From Vicinamibacterales bacterium (GTDB taxonomy: Bacteria; Acidobacteriota; Vicinamibacteria; Vicinamibacterales; Fen-181), in contig DASXVO010000016.1 of NCBI GenBank assembly GCA_036504215.1, positions 64,001 to 128,000 on the forward strand: a stretch of DNA of 64,000 nt, given 5' to 3'. Shown here piece by piece: positions 9,139 to 17,903 of the stretch (position 1 is the first letter of the stretch; every line of letters starts with the position of its first letter). The translations under genes were made by a program, and so were the position numbers. The notes below the pieces were generated by a model. It did no database searches and was not told the DNA's origin. It saw nothing but the letters and a program-made list of their open reading frames with translations.

Positions 9139-11240
9139 CGCCCGCTCCATTTCCGCCATACCGCGGCGTCGTAGAGAAGCCTGAGGAAGACGCCTCCGAC
9201 CACCGACCGAGCCTGGAAGCCGGCCTTCGTCGCGTCGTGCGTCCAGTACCAATCGGTCATCGGCACGCGCTGAGGGGTGGCGTTGAGAAACTCGTAGATC
9301 GGATCGATGAGCGCGTCGAAGTCGGCGCGGTCACCGGTCAGGGTCGCCGTCCACGTGATCCAGTCGAGTTTCGTATAGAGCCGCCGATCGTCCAGGGCGA
9401 GACCGTACCGTCCGATGACGCGCCGGTAGAAGGACATCTCCTTCTTCAGTATCGCGGCCGGAAACAGGTTCAAGCCGAGGACGCGGTCCCACACCAGGTT
9501 GTACTTCTGGCTCCACGAACCCGGACGGTCGAACGCGAGGCGGAAGTGATCGCCATCATCGGCTTCCCTCGCCCAGCGCGCCGCGTACTGCTCGGCCAGC
9601 GCTCGATACGCCGTCGCATTCGCCGCCTCGCCACGCATCTCGCACAGCCGGGCAAAGGCGCCAAGAGCCACGATCGCCTTCGCGGAGAGATTGACGTTGT
9701 GCGCGAGGTGACCGGCGAAGTCGTCGGTGCAGAGCTGGTTTTCGGGGTCGAAACCGCGGTCGCGCAGGTACTCGGCCCACTTGGTGAGAACCGGCCAGTA
9801 CCGGCCGGCAAAGGCCGCGTTACCCTCCATCTGCGCAATGGCCGTCACGAGGATCAGCATGTTGCCGGTCTCCTCCACCGGCATCTGATCCTCCTCGGTC
9901 TTTTCACCGCCACCGTACACCTGCCCGGTCGCGTGCGGATACGTTCCGAGATCGTGCGGCGCGAACGGGAATCGCCACCGCGGCGAGCTCGCATAGTCGA
10001 GGTTCGACACCACGAGTGCCTTGGCGAGTGACGGGCCGAATAGCAGGTACTGCGGGGCCATCGGGTAGATCACGTCCACTGTGGCAATGCATCCGTTGCT
10101 GAAGTTCTCTTTCGGGAAGAGGAGCGGCTGGCCGTTCTCGTCGGCCACGAGCTTGGTGGCCGCCAGCGTTTGCCTGAATGCCAGCGCCCCGAGTTGCGCA
10201 TAGCGTTCGCCGCCGGCACCCGTCAGATCGTGCATCAACTCGTCATCGAACGCCGCCGCCTTGGCGTCCAGTTTGACTCGATCGCGCGCCGCGGCGATCA
10301 GCGCGCCATCGATCGAGGTCCCGTTGCGCCGCCAGTACGCACGCAGATCGCGCGAGAAGTACCGAATCGCCGAGACATCGTCATAGGCGAGCATCGCCCA
10401 CCGCTCGGCAGGCGTGACACCGACGGCGCCGAGTTCCCATGCCACGGCCATCGCCAGTCGGGACTCCGAGACCGGCGCCGGACGCGTGGCGTCAGCGGTT
10501 GACGCGAGGCGACCTTCAGCGACGAAGGTGCGACGCATCCGACCGCCGTTCCCGCCGGCAACCACGGTTCGCGGATCCGCCGGAGCCGCAAGATATCCGT
10601 AGCCCCAGTCGATGCGCACGTCATCGCCCGCCCGGCCCAGGACAGGCTGAGTGACGGTGCCCACCCGCGCCACTGAGAGACCGCTCACAGCCGGGTAGTC
10701 GAGTTGGACGACCTGGTCCGGCGTGTTGACCGCGACCTCCGCGCCGCAATCGAAGTAGACCTGCACCTGGTGAGCGTGGCCGTCAATCGACCGGACGCCC
10801 CACTGGAGATACGTGACTGGGCGGGACAACAGATCGAGATCCGACGGCAGCGACGGCGTGAGGAATGTCAGCGTGACCTCGACCGTGGCGTTCGCGAAGC
10901 GGTAGACGGTGCGGGTTGGCTTCACCGTCAGCGCCTGCTGGAGGAGCGCGGCGGTGTCGGCCGGCGTCGCCCCCATCACGCGAAACGCCTGACCATCGAC
11001 GCGGACCAACGAGGTCAACGGCTGCGCGCGGCCGGTCCAGTGGACGGTGGCTGCGTCGGTGAGGCGGTCGGCCGGTGACCAGATTGAGAAGTACGGATCG
11101 TGCGCGACGAGGGGAACGGCAGGCGGCCGGAAGGCCGGCGCCGCCGGCCCGCCAGCCGCGACGGACGCAGCCGCGGCCTGCCAGACGACAGCCATGATGG
11201 CGCTCGCGAAAAGGAGCAGCGGCGATCTCCGACAGAGCAT
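9132..11240 (-). CDS. Secreted glutaminase-like protein (DUF4964/DUF5127/DUF4965/DUF1793)
   Basis: Exported 702-residue protein resembling fungal GtaA-type glutaminases and their bacterial relatives. The order is signal peptide (LLLFASAIMAVVWQAAAA), short N-terminal segment PLVAHDPYFSIWS, beta-sandwich domain, then an alpha/alpha toroid-like region with GQPLLFPKENFSNGC, VDVIYPMAPQYL and TDDFAGHLAHNVNLSAKAI, typical of the family. The start at 11240 is backed by GAGGAG seven bases upstream. Glutaminase activity is inferred from the family, not from identified catalytic residues. It sits tail-to-tail with ggt, which fits a shared role in glutamine and gamma-glutamyl scavenging. Confidence 0.85.
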   Translation of the reverse strand: MLCRRSPLLLFASAIMAVVWQAAAASVAAGGPAAPAFRPPAVPLVAHDPYFSIWSPADRLTDAATVHWTGRAQPLTSLVRVDGQAFRVMGATPADTAALLQQALTVKPTRTVYRFANATVEVTLTFLTPSLPSDLDLLSRPVTYLQWGVRSIDGHAHQVQVYFDCGAEVAVNTPDQVVQLDYPAVSGLSVARVGTVTQPVLGRAGDDVRIDWGYGYLAAPADPRTVVAGGNGGRMRRTFVAEGRLASTADATRPAPVSESRLAMAVAWELGAVGVTPAERWAMLAYDDVSAIRYFSRDLRAYWRRNGTSIDGALIAAARDRVKLDAKAAAFDDELMHDLTGAGGERYAQLGALAFRQTLAATKLVADENGQPLLFPKENFSNGCIATVDVIYPMAPQYLLFGPSLAKALVVSNLDYASSPRWRFPFAPHDLGTYPHATGQVYGGGEKTEEDQMPVEETGNMLILVTAIAQMEGNAAFAGRYWPVLTKWAEYLRDRGFDPENQLCTDDFAGHLAHNVNLSAKAIVALGAFARLCEMRGEAANATAYRALAEQYAARWAREADDGDHFRLAFDRPGSWSQKYNLVWDRVLGLNLFPAAILKKEMSFYRRVIGRYGLALDDRRLYTKLDWITWTATLTGDRADFDALIDPIYEFLNATPQRVPMTDWYWTHDATKAGFQARSVVGGVFLRLLYDAAVWRKWSGRQ

Positions 11241-11416
11241 GCGAAGTCTCCTCGATGTGGTACCCGACGAGTGGCGCCATCCGGCCGGGCGAAACCCGGC
11301 AACCTGATTGGGGACATTCTGCCGGAAGTGCGGTCTGCACGGAAAGAAAAAGGCGGCTCGGCGGTGGCGGGTGTCAGCCGCTGAAATGACATACACTTCG
11401 AGAGTACGAGGTGTTC

Positions 11417-14400
11417 ATGTCGCTACGTCACCTGCTCGCGTTGACTGCCGCTCTCACCGCCCTGTCCCAGGTCCAGCCGATAGCTCAACGCCCCACCGAA
11501 CCGACGAGCGAGCCGGGGCAGGACGTTCTGACCGCCTGCTGCGGTGCCCTGCGGTACCGGATGATTGGGCCGTTCCGCGGCGGCCGCACGAAGGCGGCAG
11601 CGGGTGTCCCCGACGAGCCGAACGTGTTCTACATCGGCGTCTGCAATGGAGGCGTGTGGAAGACGACTGACTATGGCCGGACATGGGCGCCAATCTTCGA
11701 CGACCAGCCAACCGGCTCCATCGGCGCCATTGCCGTGGCGCCGTCCGATGCGAACATCGTCTACGTCGGGAGCGGTGAAGGGCTGCAGCGCCCCGACCTG
11801 TCGGTTGGCGACGGCATCTACAAGTCCACGGACGCCGGGCGCACGTGGCGACACCTGGGCCTGCGTGACGGCCAGCAGATCCCGCAGATCGTCGTGGATC
11901 CCAGGAATCCAAGCCGGCTCTGGGTGGCCGTGCTCGGGCACCCGTACGGGCCGAACGACGAACGCGGAATCTTCCGGTCGGTCGACGGCGGAGTGACGTT
12001 CCAGAGGGTTCTCTACAAGGACGAGAACACCGGAGGAATCGACGTCGCCATCGACCCGACGAATCCGGAGATCGTCTACGCCGTGCTGTGGGAAGCGCGG
12101 CAGGCACCTTGGGAGAACGGCAGCTTCAGGGGGCCTGGCAGTGGCCTCTACAAGTCCGCCGACGGAGGGACCACGTGGCGCCAGGTGACGGCCGGCCTGC
12201 CAACGTTCGAGCGTGACGGGCTCGGGCGGATCGGCATCGCCGTGGCACCAAGCAAGCCGGCGCGCCTCTTCGCCACGATCCAGGCGGACCGCAACGGCGG
12301 CCTGTATCGCTCCGAGGACGGGGGCGAAACCTGGGGGCGCATCAACGCGAACGAGTTCGTAACCGAACGCGGCGACGATTTCGCGGAGGTGAAAGTCGAT
12401 CCGCGCAATCCCGACATCGTCTACTCCGCCAGCGTGGTCACATGGAAATCCATGGACGGCGGCAAGACGTTCACCGCGCTACGAGGTGCGCCAGGCGGCG
12501 ACGACTACCATCGGCTCTGGATCAACCCCCTCCACCCCGAGATCATACTCCTCGCCTCTGACCAGGGAGCCGTCATCACCGTCAACGGCGGCCAGACGTG
12601 GAGTTCGTGGTACAACCAGCCCACGGCGCAGTTCTACCACGTCAGCACGGACAACTCATTCCCCTACCGCGTCTGCGGCGGCCAGCAGGAGAGCGGCTCC
12701 GCCTGCGTGGCCAGCCGGGGCGACGATGGGCGGATCACGTTCCGCGACTGGCATCCGGTGGGCGTGGACGAGTACGGATACGTGGCGCCGGATCCACTCG
12801 ACCCGGACGTCGTGTACGGCGGCCGCGTGAGCCGCTACGATCGCCGCAACGGCGAGGTGCAAAACGTGGCCCCAGTCGTCCTGCGTGGCGAAGGCGCGGG
12901 CTATCGGGTGCTGCGGACGGCACCGACGCTGTTCTCGCCCATCGATCCAAAGACGCTGTACTTCGCGTCGAACACGGTCTGGAAGACCGCCGACGGCGGA
13001 CGGCACTGGTCGGCGATGAGCCCCGATCTGACACGCCCCTCGTGGGACGTCCCGACCGTCGTGGGCAAGTACCGCGGAACGCCCGGCGCGACGCCGACTG
13101 GTCGAGGCGTCGTGTACACCCTTGCGCCGTCACCACTCGACATCAACACGATGTGGGCCGGCACCGACGACGGGCTGATTCATCTCACGACCGATGGCGG
13201 CAAGACGTGGAACAACGTCACGCCGCCCGACGTGACGGCCTGGGCCAAGGTGTCGCTCATCGACGCGTCGCACTTCGACGCGCACACCGCCTACGCGGCG
13301 GTCAACACCATTCGTTTGGACGACCTCCGTCCTCACATCTTCCGCACGCGCGACGACGGCCGCACGTGGGCTCCTGTCACAACCGGCATCCGAAGCGGTA
13401 CGACGGTGAATGCGGTACGCGAGGATCCGAAGCGGCGCGGCCTCCTGTTCGCCGGCACGGAGCAGGAGGTCTACGTGTCGTTCGACGATGGCGATCACTG
13501 GCGGTCGCTGCGCCTGAACATGCCGGCCTCGTCGATCCGCGACCTCGTCGTGAAGGACGACGACCTCGTCGTCGCAACGCACGGCCGCGCGTTCTGGATT
13601 CTCGACGACATCACACCGCTCCGTCAGGCTGATGCGCAGGCCGTTGCCGCAGACGCCTTTCTCTACAAGCCGCAGGACACGTGGCGCGTCCAGTGGAACA
13701 AGAACACCGACACGCCGTTGCCGCCCGATGAGCCTGCCGGCCAGAATCCGCCCGACGGCGCGATCATCAACTACTGGCTGAAGACCGCGCCGCCAGGGCC
13801 CGTTCTGATCGAGGTACTCGACGGGGCCGGGCGCCGTATTCGCCGCTTCTCGAGCGCGGAACGGGTCGAACCCGTGAAGGACATCGGCAACTGGCCGGCG
13901 TACTGGCTGCGACCGCCGCAGGTACCACCGGCAACGGCAGGGATGCACCGGTTCGTGTGGGACCTGCGCCTCGCGCCGCCGAAGGCCTTCGAGTTCGGCT
14001 ACCCAATCGCCGCGACGCCTCATGACACGGCGCCCGAACCGAAGGGGCCGTGGGTGCTTCCGGGCCGGTACACGGTGAAGCTGACGGCTGGCGCCGCCGC
14101 GCTCTCACAGCCGCTGGTGGTCAGGATGGATCCTCGGGTGAAGACTCCTCAGGAAGACCTCGACCGACAGTTCACGCTGTCGATGCGGCTCTACGACGCG
14201 ATCGCCCGGGTGCACGACGCCATCGTGACGCTCGAACCTTCCGCACCGGCCCACGTCCGCGGCAACGAGGACCCGGAGCGGCCCGACGGGCGCCCCACGA
14301 CGCCGGCCGCGCGTCTCCGCGGACTGCACGATCGTCTGCTCGAGATCTACGGCACCATCCAGGAGGTGGACGCCCCGCCCACCGCGGCCGTTCTCTCCGC

Positions 14401-14458
14401 GGTGGAGACACTGCTGCGGCAGGTGGACGAGTTGGCCGGACCCGCGCCCCGGCAGTAG
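11417..14458 (+). CDS. Exported sortilin/VPS10-like Asp-box beta-propeller protein
   Basis: A 1013-residue protein with a short signal peptide (MSLRHLLALTAALTALSQ) and many BNR/Asp-box repeats of the form S-x-D-x-G-x-T-W (STDAGRTW, SADGGTTW, SEDGGETW, TDGGKTW, TRDDGRTW), which build one or two large propellers over about residues 50-720. A C-terminal beta-rich region and a helical tail with KTPQEDLDRQFTLS follow. Such proteins are abundant in Acidobacteria and Bacteroidetes, and some are annotated as glycosyl hydrolases, but no active site can be recognised. The ATG at 11417 is preceded by GAGG with 5 nt spacing. The gene is divergent from the glutaminase-like gene. Confidence 0.85.
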   Translation: MSLRHLLALTAALTALSQVQPIAQRPTEPTSEPGQDVLTACCGALRYRMIGPFRGGRTKAAAGVPDEPNVFYIGVCNGGVWKTTDYGRTWAPIFDDQPTGSIGAIAVAPSDANIVYVGSGEGLQRPDLSVGDGIYKSTDAGRTWRHLGLRDGQQIPQIVVDPRNPSRLWVAVLGHPYGPNDERGIFRSVDGGVTFQRVLYKDENTGGIDVAIDPTNPEIVYAVLWEARQAPWENGSFRGPGSGLYKSADGGTTWRQVTAGLPTFERDGLGRIGIAVAPSKPARLFATIQADRNGGLYRSEDGGETWGRINANEFVTERGDDFAEVKVDPRNPDIVYSASVVTWKSMDGGKTFTALRGAPGGDDYHRLWINPLHPEIILLASDQGAVITVNGGQTWSSWYNQPTAQFYHVSTDNSFPYRVCGGQQESGSACVASRGDDGRITFRDWHPVGVDEYGYVAPDPLDPDVVYGGRVSRYDRRNGEVQNVAPVVLRGEGAGYRVLRTAPTLFSPIDPKTLYFASNTVWKTADGGRHWSAMSPDLTRPSWDVPTVVGKYRGTPGATPTGRGVVYTLAPSPLDINTMWAGTDDGLIHLTTDGGKTWNNVTPPDVTAWAKVSLIDASHFDAHTAYAAVNTIRLDDLRPHIFRTRDDGRTWAPVTTGIRSGTTVNAVREDPKRRGLLFAGTEQEVYVSFDDGDHWRSLRLNMPASSIRDLVVKDDDLVVATHGRAFWILDDITPLRQADAQAVAADAFLYKPQDTWRVQWNKNTDTPLPPDEPAGQNPPDGAIINYWLKTAPPGPVLIEVLDGAGRRIRRFSSAERVEPVKDIGNWPAYWLRPPQVPPATAGMHRFVWDLRLAPPKAFEFGYPIAATPHDTAPEPKGPWVLPGRYTVKLTAGAAALSQPLVVRMDPRVKTPQEDLDRQFTLSMRLYDAIARVHDAIVTLEPSAPAHVRGNEDPERPDGRPTTPAARLRGLHDRLLEIYGTIQEVDAPPTAAVLSAVETLLRQVDELAGPAPRQ

Positions 14459-14473
14459 CCCGCTGTGGGCTGC

Positions 14474-17179
14474 TCATTCTGCCCGCAAGGCCGTCAGCGG
14501 ATCGACGCTGGTCGCCCGTCTCGCGGGCAGATAGCTTGCGGCCGCCGCGACGACCAGCAGGGTCACTGCGACGGCCGCGTAGGTGGCCGGATCAACGGCG
14601 GTCGTCTGGAACAGCAGCCGACCGAGCAATGATGTCGCTCCGACCGCGAGGGGCAGGCCGACTCCAAGACCCAGCAACGCCAGTCTCACGCCCTGCCGCA
14701 TCACGGTCCGGCGAACGGTGTCCGCCGGCGCGCCGAGTGCCATGCGGATGCCGATCTCGCGGGTCCGCTGCACCACCGAGTAGCTCAGAACCCCGTGCAC
14801 TCCTATCGTCGCCAGCCCAAGCGCGACGAAGGCAAACAGACCGATCAATACCGTGGCGAACCGCCGGTCGGACGTCGTCCGACGAACGGTCTGCTGGAGC
14901 GTCTCGAGGCCGAACACGGCAAGAGCGGAGTCCTGCTCGCGGACGGCCATCCGGATGGCGGCCGCCAACTCGTTCGTGCCCTCGCGGGACGCCGAGCCAG
15001 CCGTCCGCACCAGCAACACTTCCGCCCCTCCGATGGGTGGAGCCTGCGCAATCGGCAAGTACACCGCCAGCGGCGGGTTCTCCGCCAGACCCTGGAAGCG
15101 CTCGTTCGCCACGATGCCAACGATCGTACGCTTCACACCCCAGAACGCGACATGCGCGCCAAGTGGTTCCCGCCGGTCGAAGAACCGTCTCGCCGCCGCC
15201 TCGTTCATCAGGAGCACTGGCGGACCATCGGTCGTGTCCGTCTCGCGGATCACGCGCCCCGACACCACGGGAAGACCCACCGTCCGGAAGTAGCCGGGTG
15301 AGACCATTCGGATTGAGATCTCCGGCCAGGTCCTGGCCTCCGCTTCACGCCCCACGATCGAGAACGAGGTCGTGAAGCCAGGGTCCACTGGATGGCTTCC
15401 CGCCACGGCCGCAGCCACGACGCCGGGCAGGCTCGCGGCGCGATCGAGGAGGCGCTGGTTGAACCGGTGGATTTCGCCGAAGTGCGGCCAGTTCGCCAGG
15501 CTGGCGGGATAGCGAGCGCCCGGCAGCTGGAATTCCGCTTTCGTGACGCCGGGCGTCTGGAAGCCCGCGTCCACGGCTTCGAGACGCCAGTAGCTCTTGG
15601 CCAGGAGTCCAGCGGCCGTGACGAGGACAACGGCCGCGGCAACTTCGACGACCACCAGCGTCGCCCGAAGACGCGAGCCGTCGCGGGTCCCCGACCCCTG
15701 TCGCTTCCCGTCTGTCCGCAGGGCGTCCTGCAGGTTCACACGCCAGGCCTGCAGCGTCGGCAGGGTGCCGAAGACGACACCGACCAACGTCGCGACGACG
15801 AGCGTCAACAGCAGCACCCTGAGATCGAGCGATGCGGCGTCCATCCGGGGCACACCGCCGGGAGCAATCGCCATCAGGCCGCGCAGGGTCAGATACGCGA
15901 CGCCGACGCCAACCGCCGCCGCCCCCAGCGACAGCATCAGGCTCTCACTCAGGAATTGCCGCGCCAGCCGGCTCCATGACGCCCCGAGCGAGGTCCGAAC
16001 CGCGACTTCGTGCACCCGCGTCGCGCCCCGGGCGAGCAGGAGATTCGCCACATTGACGCACGCGACGAGCAACAACAGGCCGACGCCGCCCATGAGCCCG
16101 TACAACGTCGGCCGAATCCGTCCGAACACGACGTCGGTCATCGGCTCGACGAACACCCCTCGACCGGAGTTCACCGGATAGGTTCGCTCCAACCGGGAGG
16201 CGACCGCCGACAGTACCTCTTGAGCACGCGCGGGTGCGACGCCCGGCTCGAGACGACCGAGCACGAGGATGGGATGCGTCGAGCGCGCGAATCGTCGAGG
16301 GTCGGGCCGCAACGGCAACCACACGTCAACACGCGCCGCCGCCTCTCGATCGACGAACGTCCGCCCGTACGCGGCGCCCGCCAGAATCTGCTGCACGCCG
16401 AAGTCCGCTACGTCCGGCACGACGCCGACAATCCCGTACGGCACGGAATCGATCGGCAGGGTGGCGCCGACGATATCCGGCCGGCCGCCAAAGGCGCGTC
16501 TCCACAGCGACTCGCTGATGAGCGCGACGGGCGTCCCGGCCGGTCCGTCGTCCTCCGGGAGGAACGCCCGCCCCATCACCGGTCTCACGGACAAGACCGG
16601 GAAGAGCGTGTGCGTCACGCTGAGGATCGTCAACCGCGTGGCCTCGCCGCCTGGCGGCGTCAGGCTACCCGCACTCCCCATGAAGGCGGCCATTCTCCCC
16701 AGCGAGCCGGTCCGTTCCGCAAAATCGAGGTAGTCGGGGACGGACGCCGGTTCGCGCGTCGTCTTGCTGGTGCGGTCGGTTTCCCAGATCATCACGAGCC
16801 GGTCGAGGCCCGCGATCGGCGATGGGCGAAGCAGCACGCTGTCGACGACACTGAAGATCGCCGTGTTGGCGCCGATGCCCAGAGCGAGGGTGACGACGAT
16901 GACCGACGTCAGGCCCGCGTTGGCTCGCATGCCTCGCCACGCATAGGCGAGATCCTGTCGCAACTGTGCGAGGTGTTCACGCGGCGCGGTGCGCGCGATG
17001 TCACCGATGAGCTGTGTCCAGAGGCGAACGACACCCAGGCGTCCCTCCTCGCCGCGCGCCGCGCGGCGCTGCTCCTCGAACGTCCGCTCCATCTCGGCGC
17101 CGTAGTCCAGTCTGAAGTCGGACGGCAACAGACGGACGAGAATACGGATCGCTGCCCTTGTACGAGATCCCCTCGGCAC
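14474..17179 (-). CDS. ADOP-type ABC transporter permease (MacB/FtsX-like)
   Basis: A 901-residue inner-membrane protein of the family called acidobacterial duplicated orphan permeases. It has an N-terminal soluble segment (LVRLLPSDFRLDYGAEM), then the MacB periplasmic core domain after the first membrane helix (SVIVVTLALGIGANTAIFSV), a first group of FtsX-type helices (LLLVACVNVANLLLARG), a second periplasmic domain and a second FtsX group (LFAFVALGLATIGVHGVL). No ATPase gene lies beside it, which is normal for this family. GTG start with GGAGAG upstream. It follows a PadR regulator gene by 21 bp, the standard arrangement. Substrate unknown; export or envelope roles are only inferred. Confidence 0.92.
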   Translation of the reverse strand: MPRGSRTRAAIRILVRLLPSDFRLDYGAEMERTFEEQRRAARGEEGRLGVVRLWTQLIGDIARTAPREHLAQLRQDLAYAWRGMRANAGLTSVIVVTLALGIGANTAIFSVVDSVLLRPSPIAGLDRLVMIWETDRTSKTTREPASVPDYLDFAERTGSLGRMAAFMGSAGSLTPPGGEATRLTILSVTHTLFPVLSVRPVMGRAFLPEDDGPAGTPVALISESLWRRAFGGRPDIVGATLPIDSVPYGIVGVVPDVADFGVQQILAGAAYGRTFVDREAAARVDVWLPLRPDPRRFARSTHPILVLGRLEPGVAPARAQEVLSAVASRLERTYPVNSGRGVFVEPMTDVVFGRIRPTLYGLMGGVGLLLLVACVNVANLLLARGATRVHEVAVRTSLGASWSRLARQFLSESLMLSLGAAAVGVGVAYLTLRGLMAIAPGGVPRMDAASLDLRVLLLTLVVATLVGVVFGTLPTLQAWRVNLQDALRTDGKRQGSGTRDGSRLRATLVVVEVAAAVVLVTAAGLLAKSYWRLEAVDAGFQTPGVTKAEFQLPGARYPASLANWPHFGEIHRFNQRLLDRAASLPGVVAAAVAGSHPVDPGFTTSFSIVGREAEARTWPEISIRMVSPGYFRTVGLPVVSGRVIRETDTTDGPPVLLMNEAAARRFFDRREPLGAHVAFWGVKRTIVGIVANERFQGLAENPPLAVYLPIAQAPPIGGAEVLLVRTAGSASREGTNELAAAIRMAVREQDSALAVFGLETLQQTVRRTTSDRRFATVLIGLFAFVALGLATIGVHGVLSYSVVQRTREIGIRMALGAPADTVRRTVMRQGVRLALLGLGVGLPLAVGATSLLGRLLFQTTAVDPATYAAVAVTLLVVAAAASYLPARRATSVDPLTALRAE

Positions 17180-17200
17180 GACGCTCTCTCCTTCCTGTTC

Positions 17201-17569
17201 CTATGCGCGCCGCGGCGACGGCACGAGTTGCTTGGCTCTGGCCATGCCGATCAACTGCTCGAGCCGATCGGCCTCCGCGCGAGCCACGTCTCGACCGAAG
17301 TCCGTCAGGCGGTAGTACCGCCGGCGCTCATCGTCCAGCGAGGGCGCGGGCCGAATGTCCGACTCCTCGACCACGCCCTCGGCGACGAAGCGCCTGATCA
17401 GGGCGTAGAGCGTGCCCGCGCTCAAGCGGAGACGCCCGTCGGTTCGACGGCTGATGTCCTTGATGACCGCGTATCCGTGCATCTCACCGTCGGCCAGCGC
17501 AATCAGCACGTGGAACATCGCCGGCGTGAGGGGCAGCAGGGTCTCGGGATCGCGTCGTTTCGATCGCAT
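17201..17569 (-). CDS. PadR-family transcriptional regulator
   Basis: A 122-residue winged-helix regulator: TPAMFHVLIALADGEMHGYAVIKDI, then the recognition helix region LSAGTLYALIRRF and the beta wing DDERRRYYRLTDFG, all diagnostic of PadR proteins. It controls the adjacent ADOP permease in all likelihood, as these two families are habitually paired. No Shine-Dalgarno sequence is visible before the ATG at 17569, while a good -10 box lies 8 nt upstream, so the transcript may be leaderless. Confidence 0.92.
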   Translation of the reverse strand: MRSKRRDPETLLPLTPAMFHVLIALADGEMHGYAVIKDISRRTDGRLRLSAGTLYALIRRFVAEGVVEESDIRPAPSLDDERRRYYRLTDFGRDVARAEADRLEQLIGMARAKQLVPSPRRA

Positions 17570-17605
17570 GACGTCATACTATACCGTTTGTCGATATACT
17601 ACAAC
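17570..17605 (-). promoter_or_regulatory. AT-rich promoter/probable PadR operator region
   Basis: Minus-strand TATAGT at 17583-17578 matches 5 of 6 positions of a -10 box and ends 8 nt before the ATG of the padR-type gene. The island also holds two direct copies of ATACTA about 20 bp apart (plus strand, in the blocks at 17571-17580 and 17591-17600), in a stretch much more AT-rich than its surroundings. Spaced half-sites of this kind are what an autoregulating PadR protein would be expected to bind. Confidence 0.45.
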
Positions 17606-17658
17606 GTCCGCCGTCCGATACCGCCAACCGCCTCGATTCGTCCCGCCGACCGCGCCAG

Positions 17659-17795
17659 TGCCTGAGATCACCTCAGCCGACCACTTCCGGCAAGGCAGAT
17701 CTCGACGACGATCGACGAGTATCTCTAGCAGGAAGGTGCCGCGGCCTGATCGTAGAGCGCCCGACCTCGTGCCTGTGATAGCCTCAGCCGATCAC
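17659..17795 (+). repeat. Imperfect direct repeat upstream of the first M14 gene
   Basis: Two 27-bp segments, 17659-17685 and 17769-17795, share 23 positions including the block CCTCAGCCGA and the start GTGCCTG. The first copy contains the dyad CTGAG-5 nt-CTCAG. They lie in the 334-bp gap between the PadR gene and the M14 gene; the rest of that gap shows no gene. Confidence 0.55.
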
Positions 17796-17903
17796 CGGAC
17801 GCTCAGGTCGCTCGGCCGGCCGCTCCCGCCGCGCCTTTCTCCAACGAAGCGCCCGTCGCCACCGGACTGCCCGCACCCCCCAGTTCGAATCAGAGGAGGA
17901 GCC

